From positions 1 to 39,831 of the forward strand of contig JAJYPO010000004.1 in assembly GCA_021795275.1 (NCBI GenBank): a DNA stretch of 39,831 bases. Direction: 5' to 3'. This DNA comes from Nitrospirota bacterium. GTDB taxonomy: Bacteria > Nitrospirota_A > Leptospirillia > Leptospirillales > Leptospirillaceae. This document shows positions 1 through 7,406 of this stretch, piece after piece; the stretch's first letter is position 1, and each line of letters opens with the position of its first letter. The translations under genes and the position numbers were made by a program. Under the pieces are notes generated by a model. It was not told the origin of the DNA and searched no databases. It saw nothing but the letters and a program-made list of their open reading frames with translations.

Positions 1-1308
1 GGATCGCGCCAGAAGAGCCTCTGCCCGAGGGAGAATGGCTTCGAGAGAGGCGGTTTCGGGAACGGGAGGAAGCTCCCCGCGGCCCAATTCGGCGCGTGTC
101 AAGGCCGCATGGGCCTTGCCGACATTCTTTCCGGCCTCAAGAAAGCTTCCTTCGAGGGCAGACCGGCGGTCGAGGAGAGAGGCAATCTTTCTGCGCTTTC
201 CCGGGGCCGGAAGGTGACGCTCGAACGCTTCAGGCTCCTCCGGAAGGCCGCACCCAAGGAGCAGAAGGCGCGCCTCCTGTTCCATCGAAAAAAGCTCCTG
301 TTCCCGTCGGGGAAGGTCCGTGAGGCTTTTCGATGCCGCCCCCAGATCCTTCTCGATGGCGGCGACCTCCTCCTCCCGGAGAAGCTCCGCCGGACTTTCG
401 GCCAGGGCCGTCCGGTCCCGCTCCAGACCTTCCGACTCCTCCCGGAGACGGTCGAGTTCCATCCCCCCCGTGGCAAGCCGGCTTTCGGCCTCAACCCGGA
501 GAGCATACGATTCGGGGGGAAGGAGGGGAACTTTCTCCAGAAACGAAAGCTCCCGGCAGAGGGTTTCGTATTCCTGGCGGCGGGGGAGGATCCGCAAGAT
601 CCGTTCGGCACGACGGATTTCCCGTTCGAGGCGGACCCCCTCGGCCCGGATCCCTTCCGACTCGTCCGCCAGCCGTCGGATCTCCTCTTCCTCGCGGGCA
701 TAGTCCTGGGGAGAGACAGTCCGGAGTCGGCTATCACGCCGGATCTCCCCGAGGCGGGCAAGGATCCTGTTGATCACCGGGTTCTTTCCGGTGGGCAAGA
801 AGAGCTCCCTTTTCCTTGCTGCCAGGATATCGAGCCTCTTCCGGAGGTTCACGATCCCGGCCCCCGCCTCGACGAGTCCCTGCCCCAGGGCTCCCCCGTC
901 GGCCAGCAGGTCCTGGCCATGGCGTCTTAAGCGGGCGGGATCGAGGGAGAAGAGGCGCTCGAAGCTTTCCCGGGAAAGCCCTCCCAGAAAGACGGGGAGA
1001 ACTTCGTCGGAAAGGGCGCTCCCGTCGGCCAATGTCAGGGGACTCTTTCCCCTGCGTCTGCGCACAAATTCCAGGGACCGGCCGTCGGCTGTGGTAATCC
1101 GGGCCCCTATGGCCATGTCGGCCGTTCCCACCAGATAGGCATCCTCGCTATGTTTGGGAAAGCCGAAAAAAAGGCTCGAGAGAGCCCGTAGCGTGGTGCT
1201 TTTCCCCGCCTCGTTGGGCCCGTGAACCAAGTGGAAGCCGGGGCCAAGGGGGAGGCTCCGGTCCCGGAAGGGGCCGTAAGCGAGAAGGTCCAGACGGTCA
1301 ATCCTCAT
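1..1308 (-). CDS. YhaN-like AAA/SMC-type ATPase, 3' end outside the window
   Basis: The open frame runs unbroken from ATG at 1308 to the window edge (436 codons, no stop reached). The N-terminus reads MRIDRLDLLAYGPFRDRSL and is followed by a Walker A motif GPNEAGKST at about residues 30-38, as in RecF/SbcC/YhaN ATPases. The rest is rich in Glu, Arg and Leu with long predicted helices, consistent with the coiled-coil arms of an SMC-like protein; the C-terminal signature/Walker B half is not in view. The start overlaps the stop of the upstream SbcD-like phosphoesterase gene by 4 nt (ATGA), so the two are translationally coupled. By analogy with YhaO-YhaN and SbcD-SbcC, it probably forms a DNA end-processing ATPase/nuclease complex. 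The exact subfamily cannot be settled from a partial protein. Confidence 0.85.
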   Translation of the reverse strand, partial: MRIDRLDLLAYGPFRDRSLPLGPGFHLVHGPNEAGKSTTLRALSSLFFGFPKHSEDAYLVGTADMAIGARITTADGRSLEFVRRRRGKSPLTLADGSALSDEVLPVFLGGLSRESFERLFSLDPARLRRHGQDLLADGGALGQGLVEAGAGIVNLRKRLDILAARKRELFLPTGKNPVINRILARLGEIRRDSRLRTVSPQDYAREEEEIRRLADESEGIRAEGVRLEREIRRAERILRILPRRQEYETLCRELSFLEKVPLLPPESYALRVEAESRLATGGMELDRLREESEGLERDRTALAESPAELLREEEVAAIEKDLGAASKSLTDLPRREQELFSMEQEARLLLLGCGLPEEPEAFERHLPAPGKRRKIASLLDRRSALEGSFLEAGKNVGKAHAALTRAELGRGELPPVPETASLEAILPRAEALLARS

Positions 1309-2537
1309 GGGCCCTCTCCCCGGTAAAGAAGGTCCAGAAGGACCGGGAGGAGACAGGCCGGTTCCGCAAGAAGTGGGGAGCCGTCGAGCTCCTCCCGGAG
1401 CTCCTCGGGCAGGGCCCGTCTGAGCAAGGAGAGATCGCCGGCCAGGGCGGCGGCAAGGGCCTCCGGGTCCCTGGCCACTTCGGAGAGGATGGCCGCAAAG
1501 TCGGCGTCCGGCCCCTCCCCTGCGACAACCTCCTCCCGCCGGAGGTCGAGCCGGACACGCTCGATCCAGAGATCTTCAAGAGACACCTCGGCCGCCACGT
1601 CCAGAACCAGCTGCCTCACCTGCTCCGGAGAATCGAGGAAGGCGCCCGGGAGGGAGGCGCGTCCTGTCAGAATCACCCGAACGGCGGCAGGACGTCCGTC
1701 CGATTCACGCAGGGCCGCTTCAAGGCCATCCCGGAGAGGGCCGGCCAGCTCCCGAACCTCGACAAGCCCTGATATCTCAACCGGGAGCTGATGCCAGCGC
1801 ACCACATCCAGGGGGATGAAGTCGAGGGCGGTCAGCCGGACCCCGTCGGTTTCGGCCAACATCGCTCCCTTGGGGCCGGTCTCCTTCGCATGACGACCCT
1901 GAAGGTTCCCGGGAAAGACCACGGCGGGATCGGATGACAGGATCTCCCGCTTGTGGATGTGGCCCAGGGCCCAGTAGTCGTAGCCCCGGGCGGCAAGGTC
2001 CAAAAGGGTGCATGGGGCATAGACATCATGGTCGGGGGAGCCGGAGAGGGAGGTATGCAGGAGGGCGATGTTGAAATGCCCCGGTCGAGGCGGGGGATAG
2101 GCCAGGGCGAGGTTCTGGGAGACGTTGCCGGGTGCGAAGCTCTGGCCGGTCACCGCCACACCATACTCTTTCAGGATGACCGTTTCGGGGAATTGGTCGG
2201 AAAGGACGGTGGTATTGGGTGGAAGATCGAGGTGGCGGCTGATCCGGTTGGCTGCATCGTGATTTCCCCGGACGATCACCACCCGGATCCCGTGGTCGGC
2301 AAGCCGTGAAAGCTCGCGACGGAGGAAGTGAACCACCTGCATGTTGGGGTTGTCGTGGTCGTAGAGGTCCCCGGCCAGGAGGAGGAGAGACACCTCTTTC
2401 TCTATGGCACGGTCAACCAGGGCGGAAAAGGCGTCCCGTGTGGCACGACGTATGCGGGAAAGCTGCCCGGGATCCTCCAGGACCAGGCTCCGAAGGGGAC
2501 TGTCGAGATGAATGTCGGCGGCGTGAAAAAACTTCAA
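1305..2537 (-). CDS. SbcD/YhaO-like metallophosphoesterase (DNA nuclease subunit)
   Basis: About 410 residues beginning MKFFHAADIHLDSPL. All calcineurin-like phosphoesterase motifs are visible: D-x-H (ADIHLD), GD-x-x-D (AGDLYDHDN), GNHD (VIVRGNHD), a later catalytic His (LLHTSL) and GH-x-H (ALGHIHKRE). These bind two metal ions in Mre11/SbcD-type nucleases. The chosen start is TTG at 2537, because a strong GGGAGGGAGGG Shine-Dalgarno lies about 6 nt upstream and the protein then begins directly at the first beta strand. The longer frame to 2600 adds a low-complexity Gly/Arg/Pro stretch without a family counterpart. It overlaps the following YhaN-like gene by 4 nt. Inferred role: nuclease half of a two-subunit DNA repair or end-processing complex. 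Confidence 0.88.
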   Translation of the reverse strand: MKFFHAADIHLDSPLRSLVLEDPGQLSRIRRATRDAFSALVDRAIEKEVSLLLLAGDLYDHDNPNMQVVHFLRRELSRLADHGIRVVIVRGNHDAANRISRHLDLPPNTTVLSDQFPETVILKEYGVAVTGQSFAPGNVSQNLALAYPPPRPGHFNIALLHTSLSGSPDHDVYAPCTLLDLAARGYDYWALGHIHKREILSSDPAVVFPGNLQGRHAKETGPKGAMLAETDGVRLTALDFIPLDVVRWHQLPVEISGLVEVRELAGPLRDGLEAALRESDGRPAAVRVILTGRASLPGAFLDSPEQVRQLVLDVAAEVSLEDLWIERVRLDLRREEVVAGEGPDADFAAILSEVARDPEALAAALAGDLSLLRRALPEELREELDGSPLLAEPACLLPVLLDLLYRGEGP

Positions 2538-3137
2538 TGGAACCCTCCCTCCCGTGGCAGCCGGCCCTGGCGGCCGGAGTCCCCCTCCTCTCCCCCTCAC
2601 CTCCTTTTGGTGGCCGACAATCGGGGAAAAGGATCGACCCTATTGTGGGATCTTTGGCTCCCGCTGTAAAGGAGAGATTCCGGAGCGGGACTCACCCTCC
2701 GCAGGGCAAGCCCCTCGGGAAAATTCCTCACCGGAAAATCGCCCTTCATGAGGAACAGGCCTCTCCTTGCCCCTTTGGAAGATGATCCCGAGAAGGCTCC
2801 TGTGGAAGATTGGACTCAAGGCCTTTGTTGTGCGTGATCAGGACGCGTGGAGAGGGGGTCCACTAAAGATGAGCTCCCCGCAGACCGGAGTCAGAAGGTC
2901 ACACCGGGTCGACCGAGTCTCCGGAAGGAACGTCCCTAGAGCGGCACCGGCCCTCGCATGTCGATTTTTGAGGGGGAATCCGCCCTTCCGCATCCGCATG
3001 AGAACCATTGACGGGAGGAGAGGTGATAAGGACAAATCAGGGAGACAGGCTTCCTGTCGAAAAGCCTCTTGCCTTTCCCCGTTGTCTCCCGTCCGTCTCA
3101 TCAGAATCTCTGTCCTGCCCTCGGCAAAAGACGAGGG
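2538..3137. other. 600-bp gap without a recognisable gene
   Basis: Several open frames cross this stretch on both strands, but their translations are Arg/Pro/Ser-rich, match no family I know and lack convincing ribosome binding sites. It must contain the promoter of the yhaO-yhaN pair (right of 2537) and the 3' end of the hxlR transcript (left of 3138). A short inverted repeat AGGGT-CA-ACCCT sits near the end of hxlR at about 3134-3145. I see no RNA gene. Confidence 0.5.
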
Positions 3138-3545
3138 TCAACCCTGCAAAGCGGAATGCCCGGACAGGTCCTCTCCTGTTCGGACCCGTCCGGATCCCTG
3201 TCCTGCCTTCTCTCCCAGAAGGGCCATGGCGTCGAGAACTGGCCTTAGCTCCTTGCCGAGAGCGGTCAGACGATATGAGACCTGCGGGGGAGAGACGGGG
3301 AGGACATCCCGGGCCACGACTCCCTTCGCTTCGAGCTCCCGGAGCCTCGAGGAAAGGACCTTCGACGTGATCCCTCCGAGGTCGCGCCGGAGATCGCCAA
3401 AACGCCGGGGCTCCTCGCAGAGGTACCAGAGGATCTTGGAGGTCCAGGCGCCGGCCAGGAGTCTCAGGCAAAAGTCGAGCGGACAGTCCGGAGGGGGCGC
3501 ACTCCTTCCGGAGGATGGGCGTGAGGTCCTCTTCATAGCGCACAT
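3138..3545 (-). CDS. HxlR-family winged-helix transcriptional regulator
   Basis: About 135 residues. The segment CPLDFCLRLLAGAWTSKILW, followed by a Leu-rich helix and FGDLRRDLGGITSKVLSSRL, matches the HxlR (DUF24) winged helix-turn-helix: the N-terminal Cys before helix 1, the G-x-W-[ST]-x-x-[IL]-L element and the recognition helix with the I-[ST]-x-[KR]-x-L-[ST]-x-x-L pattern. A wing follows (VSPPQVSYRLTALGKELRPV). Several HxlR proteins such as HypR and YodB sense electrophiles or disulfide stress through that Cys. It is divergent from the pirin gene and separated from it by about 125 bp with inverted repeats, so it probably controls pirin/CDGSH and itself. ATG at 3536 is an alternative start; neither has a good Shine-Dalgarno and a -10-like TATATT lies just upstream, so a short or absent leader is possible. 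Confidence 0.85.
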   Translation of the reverse strand: MCAMKRTSRPSSGRSAPPPDCPLDFCLRLLAGAWTSKILWYLCEEPRRFGDLRRDLGGITSKVLSSRLRELEAKGVVARDVLPVSPPQVSYRLTALGKELRPVLDAMALLGEKAGQGSGRVRTGEDLSGHSALQG

Positions 3546-3548
3546 AAT

Positions 3549-3602
3549 ATACCAGGTATCTTTAAGGAATCTACTATCCGAGGTATCCCTTCTGGGATAT
3601 AC
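3549..3602. promoter_or_regulatory. Divergent hxlR/pirin promoter with candidate HxlR operators
   Basis: A perfect inverted repeat ATACC-A-GGTAT lies at 3549-3559, over the likely -10 of hxlR. The hexamer core AGGTATC recurs at 3554-3560 and 3581-3587. A second inverted repeat GTATCCC-TTCT-GGGATATAC spans 3583-3602 (one extra base in the right arm) and overlaps a TATACT that could be the pirin -10. GTAT/ATAC half-sites resemble sites bound by HxlR-type dimers. Binding is inferred from arrangement only. Confidence 0.5.
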
Positions 3603-3616
3603 TCAAAATCACCAGG

Positions 3617-3638
3617 GGGACGCGGGATCCCGCGTCCC
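3617..3638. repeat. Perfect 22-bp palindrome in the pirin 5' leader
   Basis: The half-site GGGACGCGGGA is followed directly by its exact reverse complement, giving 11 bp + 11 bp with no spacer (a BamHI-like GGATCC at its centre). It lies 32 bp before the pirin start codon. It could be an operator or, in RNA, a strong stem near the ribosome binding site. Confidence 0.6.
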
Positions 3639-3670
3639 TGATCGCACCCTCAGGTTTATGGAGGATACCG

Positions 3671-4369
3671 ATGATCGAAATCAGAAAAAGCGCCGAGCGG
3701 GGCCATGCTGACCACGGCTGGCTCGACAGTTACCATACTTTTTCCTTTGCCGATTACTACGATCCGAACCATGTAAAGTTCGGAAGCCTCCGTGTCATCA
3801 ACGAGGACCGGGTCCAGCCGGGACGGGGATTCGGGACCCACTCCCACCGCGACATGGAAATCCTGAGTTACGTTTTGGAAGGGGCTCTGGCGCATTCTGA
3901 CAGCATGGGAGAGTCCTCGATCCTTCGACCCGGCGACGTGCAGCGGATGACGGCCGGCACCGGTATCACCCACAGCGAATCCAACCCCTCCGGGACCGAG
4001 ATGGTCCATTTTCTTCAGATATGGATTCTTCCCGGGACTCCGGGTCTCAGGCCAGGTTATGAACAGAGACATTTTTCCCGCGAAGACAAACGAAACCGCC
4101 TGTGCCTCGTGGCCTCTCCGGACGGAACTGGCGGCTCCCTCACCCTCCACCAGGACGTCCGACTCTATGCCACCCTTCTCGAAGAGGGGGCTCAAATCAC
4201 CTTCGCCCCCGAGACGGGACGGCGGCAATACCTGCAGGTCGCGAAAGGCACCTGCAATTTAAACGGGGTTGATCTCAGAGACGGCGACGGGGCCCGCATT
4301 ACGGGTGAAGGGTCTTTTCTGCTCTCGGGCAACCCCGGGGCCGAGCTTCTGCTTTTCGACCTGGCCTGA
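3671..4369 (+). CDS. Pirin-family protein (YhhW/YhaK-like cupin, putative quercetin 2,3-dioxygenase)
   Basis: 232 residues, the usual length for bacterial pirins of the YhhW type. The N-terminal cupin carries the canonical metal ligands: His57 and His59 in FGTHSHRDMEILSYVLEG, and His101 and Glu103 in GTGITHSESN. The family signature (R-x-x-x-R-G-x-x-x-x-G-W-L-D-S-x-H-[ST]-F-S-F) is present as AERGHADHGWLDSYHTFSF. A second, degenerate cupin follows. The start ATG is preceded by GGAGG about 7 nt upstream. Some family members oxidise quercetin in vitro; the physiological role is generally unclear and often linked to stress. The gene is divergent from hxlR and followed after 55 bp by a CDGSH iron-sulfur gene in the same direction, suggesting an HxlR-controlled redox/electrophile response unit (inference). 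Confidence 0.93.
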   Translation: MIEIRKSAERGHADHGWLDSYHTFSFADYYDPNHVKFGSLRVINEDRVQPGRGFGTHSHRDMEILSYVLEGALAHSDSMGESSILRPGDVQRMTAGTGITHSESNPSGTEMVHFLQIWILPGTPGLRPGYEQRHFSREDKRNRLCLVASPDGTGGSLTLHQDVRLYATLLEEGAQITFAPETGRRQYLQVAKGTCNLNGVDLRDGDGARITGEGSFLLSGNPGAELLLFDLA

Positions 4370-4424
4370 CGCGATTGTCATTTTTTTGGTTTCCATTGAT
4401 CGCGATGTATGACGGGAGAAATCG

Positions 4425-5120
4425 ATGAAAAAAGTGAAAAAGGCAGCATTCTCCATTCGGATCCAGAAGGATGGGCCCTATCGTGTCTCCGGACCGCTTC
4501 CTCTCGCCACGGAGACCATCGGCACAAACAGAAAGGGGGAGTCGGTCCGCTGGGAAAAAGGACCGGCCATCCAAACCGGGGATGAGTATGCCCTCTGCCG
4601 GTGCGGCCGAAGCGGCAGCAAACCCTTTTGCGATGGCTCCCACGGCTCCGGATTCGACGGGACGGAAACCGCCGCACGCAGGCCCTATCTCGAACAGGCC
4701 GTCCTCCTTGAGGGACCGAGGCTGTCCCTGACAGATGCGGAAAGCCTGTGTGCCTTTGCCCGGTTTTGCGATCCCCACGGACGGGTCTGGAACCTCGTCC
4801 ACGAAACGGACAGGGCAGAAGCCAGAAGGCATTTCGTCCGGGAGGCCAGTGACTGTCCTGCGGGCCGTCTGGTGGCCTGGGACAATGCCACAAGGACATC
4901 TGTCGAGCCGGAGCATCTCCCCTCGATCGCCCTGGTCGAGGATCCTTCCCGCCAATGCTCCGGGCCGATCTGGGTCAGGGGCGGCGTTCCGGTGGTCAGT
5001 GCCGACGGCATCACCTACGAAGTGAGAAACCGGGTGACTCTCTGCCGGTGCGGGGAGTCACGGAACAAGCCGTTCTGTGACGGGACCCATGCCGAGATCG
5101 GGTTTGACAGTCACTCATGA
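4425..5120 (+). CDS. Double-CDGSH iron-sulfur protein with a central Cys-containing domain
   Basis: 231 residues. Two complete CDGSH motifs (C-x-C-x2-[SR]-x3-P-x-C-D-G-[ST]-H) are visible: CRCGRSGSKPFCDGSH with ligands Cys58, Cys60, Cys69 and His73, and CRCGESRNKPFCDGTH with Cys207, Cys209, Cys218 and His222. Each is expected to bind a 2Fe-2S cluster with 3Cys-1His ligation (mitoNEET family). The central part (about 100-180) has Cys109, Cys115, Cys144 and Cys178, in a context that recalls the divergent 4Fe-4S mono-cluster domain often fused to CDGSH domains; that assignment is tentative. The start has GGGAG at 6 nt spacing. No signal peptide, so probably a cytoplasmic electron-transfer or redox-sensing protein. 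It lies downstream of pirin on the same strand. Confidence 0.92.
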   Translation: MKKVKKAAFSIRIQKDGPYRVSGPLPLATETIGTNRKGESVRWEKGPAIQTGDEYALCRCGRSGSKPFCDGSHGSGFDGTETAARRPYLEQAVLLEGPRLSLTDAESLCAFARFCDPHGRVWNLVHETDRAEARRHFVREASDCPAGRLVAWDNATRTSVEPEHLPSIALVEDPSRQCSGPIWVRGGVPVVSADGITYEVRNRVTLCRCGESRNKPFCDGTHAEIGFDSHS

Positions 5121-5489
5121 GGGTCTTGCGGCCCGTCAGAAAAAAAAGCCCTCGGGCGAGTCTTCCCTCATTTCGATGAGGAAAGGACCGGAGAGAGTCT
5201 TGATCCTGTCAGTGAATGATCTCGGGGAAGTCCGGGACGCCAGAATCAGAGCTGCCTCGGCTCATTCCCAGGGGCTCTTTCCTTCCCACGAAAGGGAGAT
5301 GATATTTCTACCCGGGGCCATCCCTCCCGTTTTTTCCCTTCGCCTGCCATCCCTTCCCCAAAAGAGAGCTCTGGAAAGGGGGGGATCATTCCCCTGCCCC
5401 CGTATGCGCTTATTCCCGAAATAGACCTGGGCCGGATTTTAGGAAGGTTGTCCTTGGCATTGAACCTTTCAGATCGATGGCATTCGGAT
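5121..5489. other. Intergenic region between convergent genes
   Basis: No credible gene. It contains a small hairpin CCTCAT-TTCG-ATGAGG at 5166-5181, capped by a UUCG tetraloop, about 45 bp after the CDGSH stop and plausible as its transcript end although there is no U-tract. A run of eight A at 5140-5147 beside a GC-rich sequence would read as a weak GC-stem plus T-run terminator on the minus strand, but it is 340 bp from the nearest minus-strand stop. Confidence 0.4.
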
Positions 5490-6551
5490 TCATCGGGCAT
5501 ATTCCTTTTCCCTGGGCGAAACTCCCATCGATTGAGTGGCAGACTCGGCCGCCTCGGGGATTTTAAGGTCTGTCCACCAGCGGGCCAGGATTTCCGATTC
5601 GGCCTTCTTGGAAAAGGAGGGCGGGGCCACGGTTCCCCGGCGCCCTGCCATATTCGCTTGTCGGTAAAGGGAGAGTTTGGCCGAGGTTTCCGATAGGATG
5701 CGCTCCGCTTGGCCCCGCCCCTCCCGGATCACGGCATTCGTTCTTGAAATGGCGTGTGACAGGCGGTTTCTGAGCCTCGTGCGTTTTTTATCCAGGCGGA
5801 CCACCGCGACATGGAGGGCATCAAGTTCCGAATCCTGGTCATGGGCAAAGAAGGAGACCATGTAGGCTCCCATGAAAATCAGGAGATTGATCGCAAACAT
5901 GGCGTAGACCATGTTGCCTGATGCATCCCCAAGCCGGTGCTCGGCGTGGAGGGTCACATACATGTTGCGGATAAAGGAGAGGGCCGTAAGCGAACCAAGA
6001 ACGGTGACAGGCGCCAAGAAAATCATGATGGCCGTGGCGAACCTGGGCTGGACGAGCGTCCGGACCTGAAGCCCCAGGAAAACCCCGATCAGAGGTAATG
6101 TCAAGGAAAGGGTCAGGCTCATGACATAGGTCATCAGTTCGGGCTCTCCGAACATCCGGAAGACGACCACGTTCAGCGGAAATTCTCCGATCCCCAGGAG
6201 GAAGACAATTATCCAGTGGACCATGTAGGGGACAGGAATGATTTCGTCTCGCCCAAGATCGTCCTTCCGCTTCTGGAACCGGAGGAGGGTCTCCTTCAGG
6301 CGATACTGGTTGGACTCGTAGGCATTGGAAAGATTGGAGGAGATTCCTTCGAGACGGGCAAGGCGCTCGGCGGTCCGAGAATAGATCCCGCTGATTGACG
6401 CCTCTCCGGCGGCAATGATCGACCGTTCGAATGGACCGGGTTCGTAGCTGCTTCCAGAGGGCAAACCTGCCATTCCATCGGCGTGACCCGCACTGCGAAT
6501 TGTCTCGTCATCGGGAAAGTGTGGAGCCTTGAATTCTAATGATCGCATCAT
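5490..6551 (-). CDS. Four-TM membrane protein with flanking coiled coils, unknown function
   Basis: 353 residues. There are four hydrophobic segments at about 108-133, 138-162, 171-194 and 212-236. They sit between an N-terminal charged helical region (about 50-105) and a long C-terminal Arg/Lys/Glu-rich helical region (about 240-300) that ends in a Pro/Ser-rich tail. The TM1-TM2 junction contains the motif GEFPLNVVVFRMFGEPELMT. I do not recognise a named family. Topology suggests both soluble arms lie in the cytoplasm. The start has a strong GGAGG 4 nt before tandem ATG codons. It is the last gene of a three-gene set with the coiled-coil (27 bp upstream) and RHH genes; the grouping resembles accessory modules of integrated elements, but no integrase or replication gene is present. 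Confidence 0.8.
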   Translation of the reverse strand: MMRSLEFKAPHFPDDETIRSAGHADGMAGLPSGSSYEPGPFERSIIAAGEASISGIYSRTAERLARLEGISSNLSNAYESNQYRLKETLLRFQKRKDDLGRDEIIPVPYMVHWIIVFLLGIGEFPLNVVVFRMFGEPELMTYVMSLTLSLTLPLIGVFLGLQVRTLVQPRFATAIMIFLAPVTVLGSLTALSFIRNMYVTLHAEHRLGDASGNMVYAMFAINLLIFMGAYMVSFFAHDQDSELDALHVAVVRLDKKRTRLRNRLSHAISRTNAVIREGRGQAERILSETSAKLSLYRQANMAGRRGTVAPPSFSKKAESEILARWWTDLKIPEAAESATQSMGVSPREKEYAR

Positions 6552-6578
6552 CGGTCCTCCCCGGACATTGGTCTCTGA

Positions 6579-6920
6579 TCAGGACAGAATGCCCCTTCCC
6601 ACAACGGTCTTCCTTCTGTGGTGGCTGACGGTCGTGTTGATCTCGTCTATCAGAAACTGGAGACGCGTATTAAGATCGGCCACAGAATTGACCCATCGGG
6701 ATTCGCGGACATGCAAACTCTGGAAGTCTTCCTTGAACTGGGCGATAAAGCGGTTCAATCGCTCCGATTCTGACCGAAGCCCATCGCGCTCGGACAGAAG
6801 GAGATCCCACTCTCTCCTGGTCTGGACAAGATGGTCCATGACCATCGAGGATTTTTCGAGAAGATTGTTGTATTCCCTGACCCCGTTGATGATCCGGTTG
6901 ATATCCTTGCCACCTAGCAT
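6579..6920 (-). CDS. Small coiled-coil protein of the RHH/4-TM cassette, unknown function
   Basis: 113 residues, no signal peptide or TM segment. The middle (about 25-85) is a regular, highly charged helix (LLLSERDGLRSESERLNRFI) typical of a parallel coiled coil. The C-terminus ends in a basic stretch (HHRRKTVVGRG). Its ATG overlaps the stop of the upstream RHH gene by one base (TGATG), indicating translational coupling, and it lies 27 bp before the membrane protein gene. The coiled coil could dock onto the coiled-coil arms of that membrane protein, which is a guess from arrangement. I recognise no family. Confidence 0.75.
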   Translation of the reverse strand: MLGGKDINRIINGVREYNNLLEKSSMVMDHLVQTRREWDLLLSERDGLRSESERLNRFIAQFKEDFQSLHVRESRWVNSVADLNTRLQFLIDEINTTVSHHRRKTVVGRGILS

Positions 6921-7132
6921 CAGAAAATCCTTCTGGCGAAATGCGGAGGTTCTATCCGGAAGGTTCTTTGGGTCACATGTTCCCCCATCCCGAAAGACCT
7001 CCCGTCGGCTCCCAAAAAGTCACCCTCGAGAGCAGCAAGAATTTCGGCGTGGACTGACCGGTGTTCCCTCAAGGCTCGTTCCTTGATGGACTGATAAATT
7101 TCCTCATGAAGGCGGAGGGTCATTCGTTTCAT
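6920..7132 (-). CDS. Arc/CopG-type ribbon-helix-helix DNA-binding protein
   Basis: 70 residues. The N-terminus (MKRMTLRLHEEIYQSIKERA, then LREHRSVHAEILAALE) fits the Arc-like ribbon-helix-helix fold: a short beta strand TLRL, helix A (EEIYQSIKERALRE), a turn with HRSVHAEI and helix B. The 25-residue C-terminal tail is unlike Arc. First gene of the cassette, reading into the coiled-coil gene with a TGATG junction. No toxin is recognisable next to it, so a classic toxin-antitoxin reading is not supported; autoregulation of the cassette is the simplest role. ATG at 7123 is an alternative start. Direct repeats of CATTAAAA just upstream are candidate binding sites. Confidence 0.82.
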   Translation of the reverse strand: MKRMTLRLHEEIYQSIKERALREHRSVHAEILAALEGDFLGADGRSFGMGEHVTQRTFRIEPPHFARRIF

Positions 7133-7260
7133 TATTCCATATTAGCATTAAAAGCGTTACATTAAAAACTCTATGCAAGTACTCTGTTTTTAATAATTTA
7201 TAAAATTAAAATTTTTTATATTTATCATTTATTTGTTTTTACTGGAATATTGAAGGGAGG
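7133..7260. other. Strongly AT-rich promoter block of the RHH cassette
   Basis: About 125 bp of A/T-dominated sequence (for example AAAATTTTTTATATTTATC near 7208) in an otherwise GC-rich window. It includes several possible minus-strand promoter elements, for example TTGCAT followed downstream by AT-rich -10-like sites. Such AT content fits xenogeneic DNA or an H-NS/Lsr2-type silencing target. No ORF is apparent. The stretch from 7261 to the tRNA at 7406 is closer to average composition and holds no recognisable gene. Confidence 0.5.
7146..7167. promoter_or_regulatory. Direct repeats upstream of the RHH gene, candidate operator
   Basis: CATTAAAA occurs at 7146-7153 and again at 7160-7167, 14 bp apart, only 14 bp before the RHH start codon. 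Arc/MetJ-type proteins commonly bind tandem repeats of this sort and repress their own promoter. Binding by this RHH protein is inferred. Confidence 0.45.
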
Positions 7261-7406
7261 GTTCCTGAGGAAAAACATGATCAGGACATGGCTCATCAGC
7301 TCAGAGGTGTTGACGAAACCGAGACGAGGGGAGGATCCCCTTCTTTATTCCCTGAATTTTTCGGGCATTCTTTATGTGAGTTTGTGGATATGGCTTTGGA
7401 TGAGAA

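Noticed and set aside
2441..2456. TGGCACG-N4-ATGC, similar to a sigma-54 -24/-12 promoter
   Set aside because: It is inside the yhaO coding sequence, antisense to it, and leads to no gene on the plus strand.
2767..3711. Plus-strand open frame of 314 codons across the yhaO-hxlR gap
   Set aside because: It runs antisense to hxlR and into the pirin start; composition is Arg/Ser/Pro-rich and there is no ribosome binding site.
5121..5489. Second attachment-site copy of the tRNA-Val 3' end at the far side of the RHH cassette
   Set aside because: I looked for the GGTTCGATCCCCGC/TCCGCCT end beyond 5490 and did not find it, so integration at the tRNA remains unproven.
6920..7132. Toxin-antitoxin reading of the RHH gene and its neighbour
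   Set aside because: The neighbour is a coiled-coil protein with no recognisable RNase, gyrase-poison or kinase motif, and a membrane protein follows, which is not a standard toxin-antitoxin layout.
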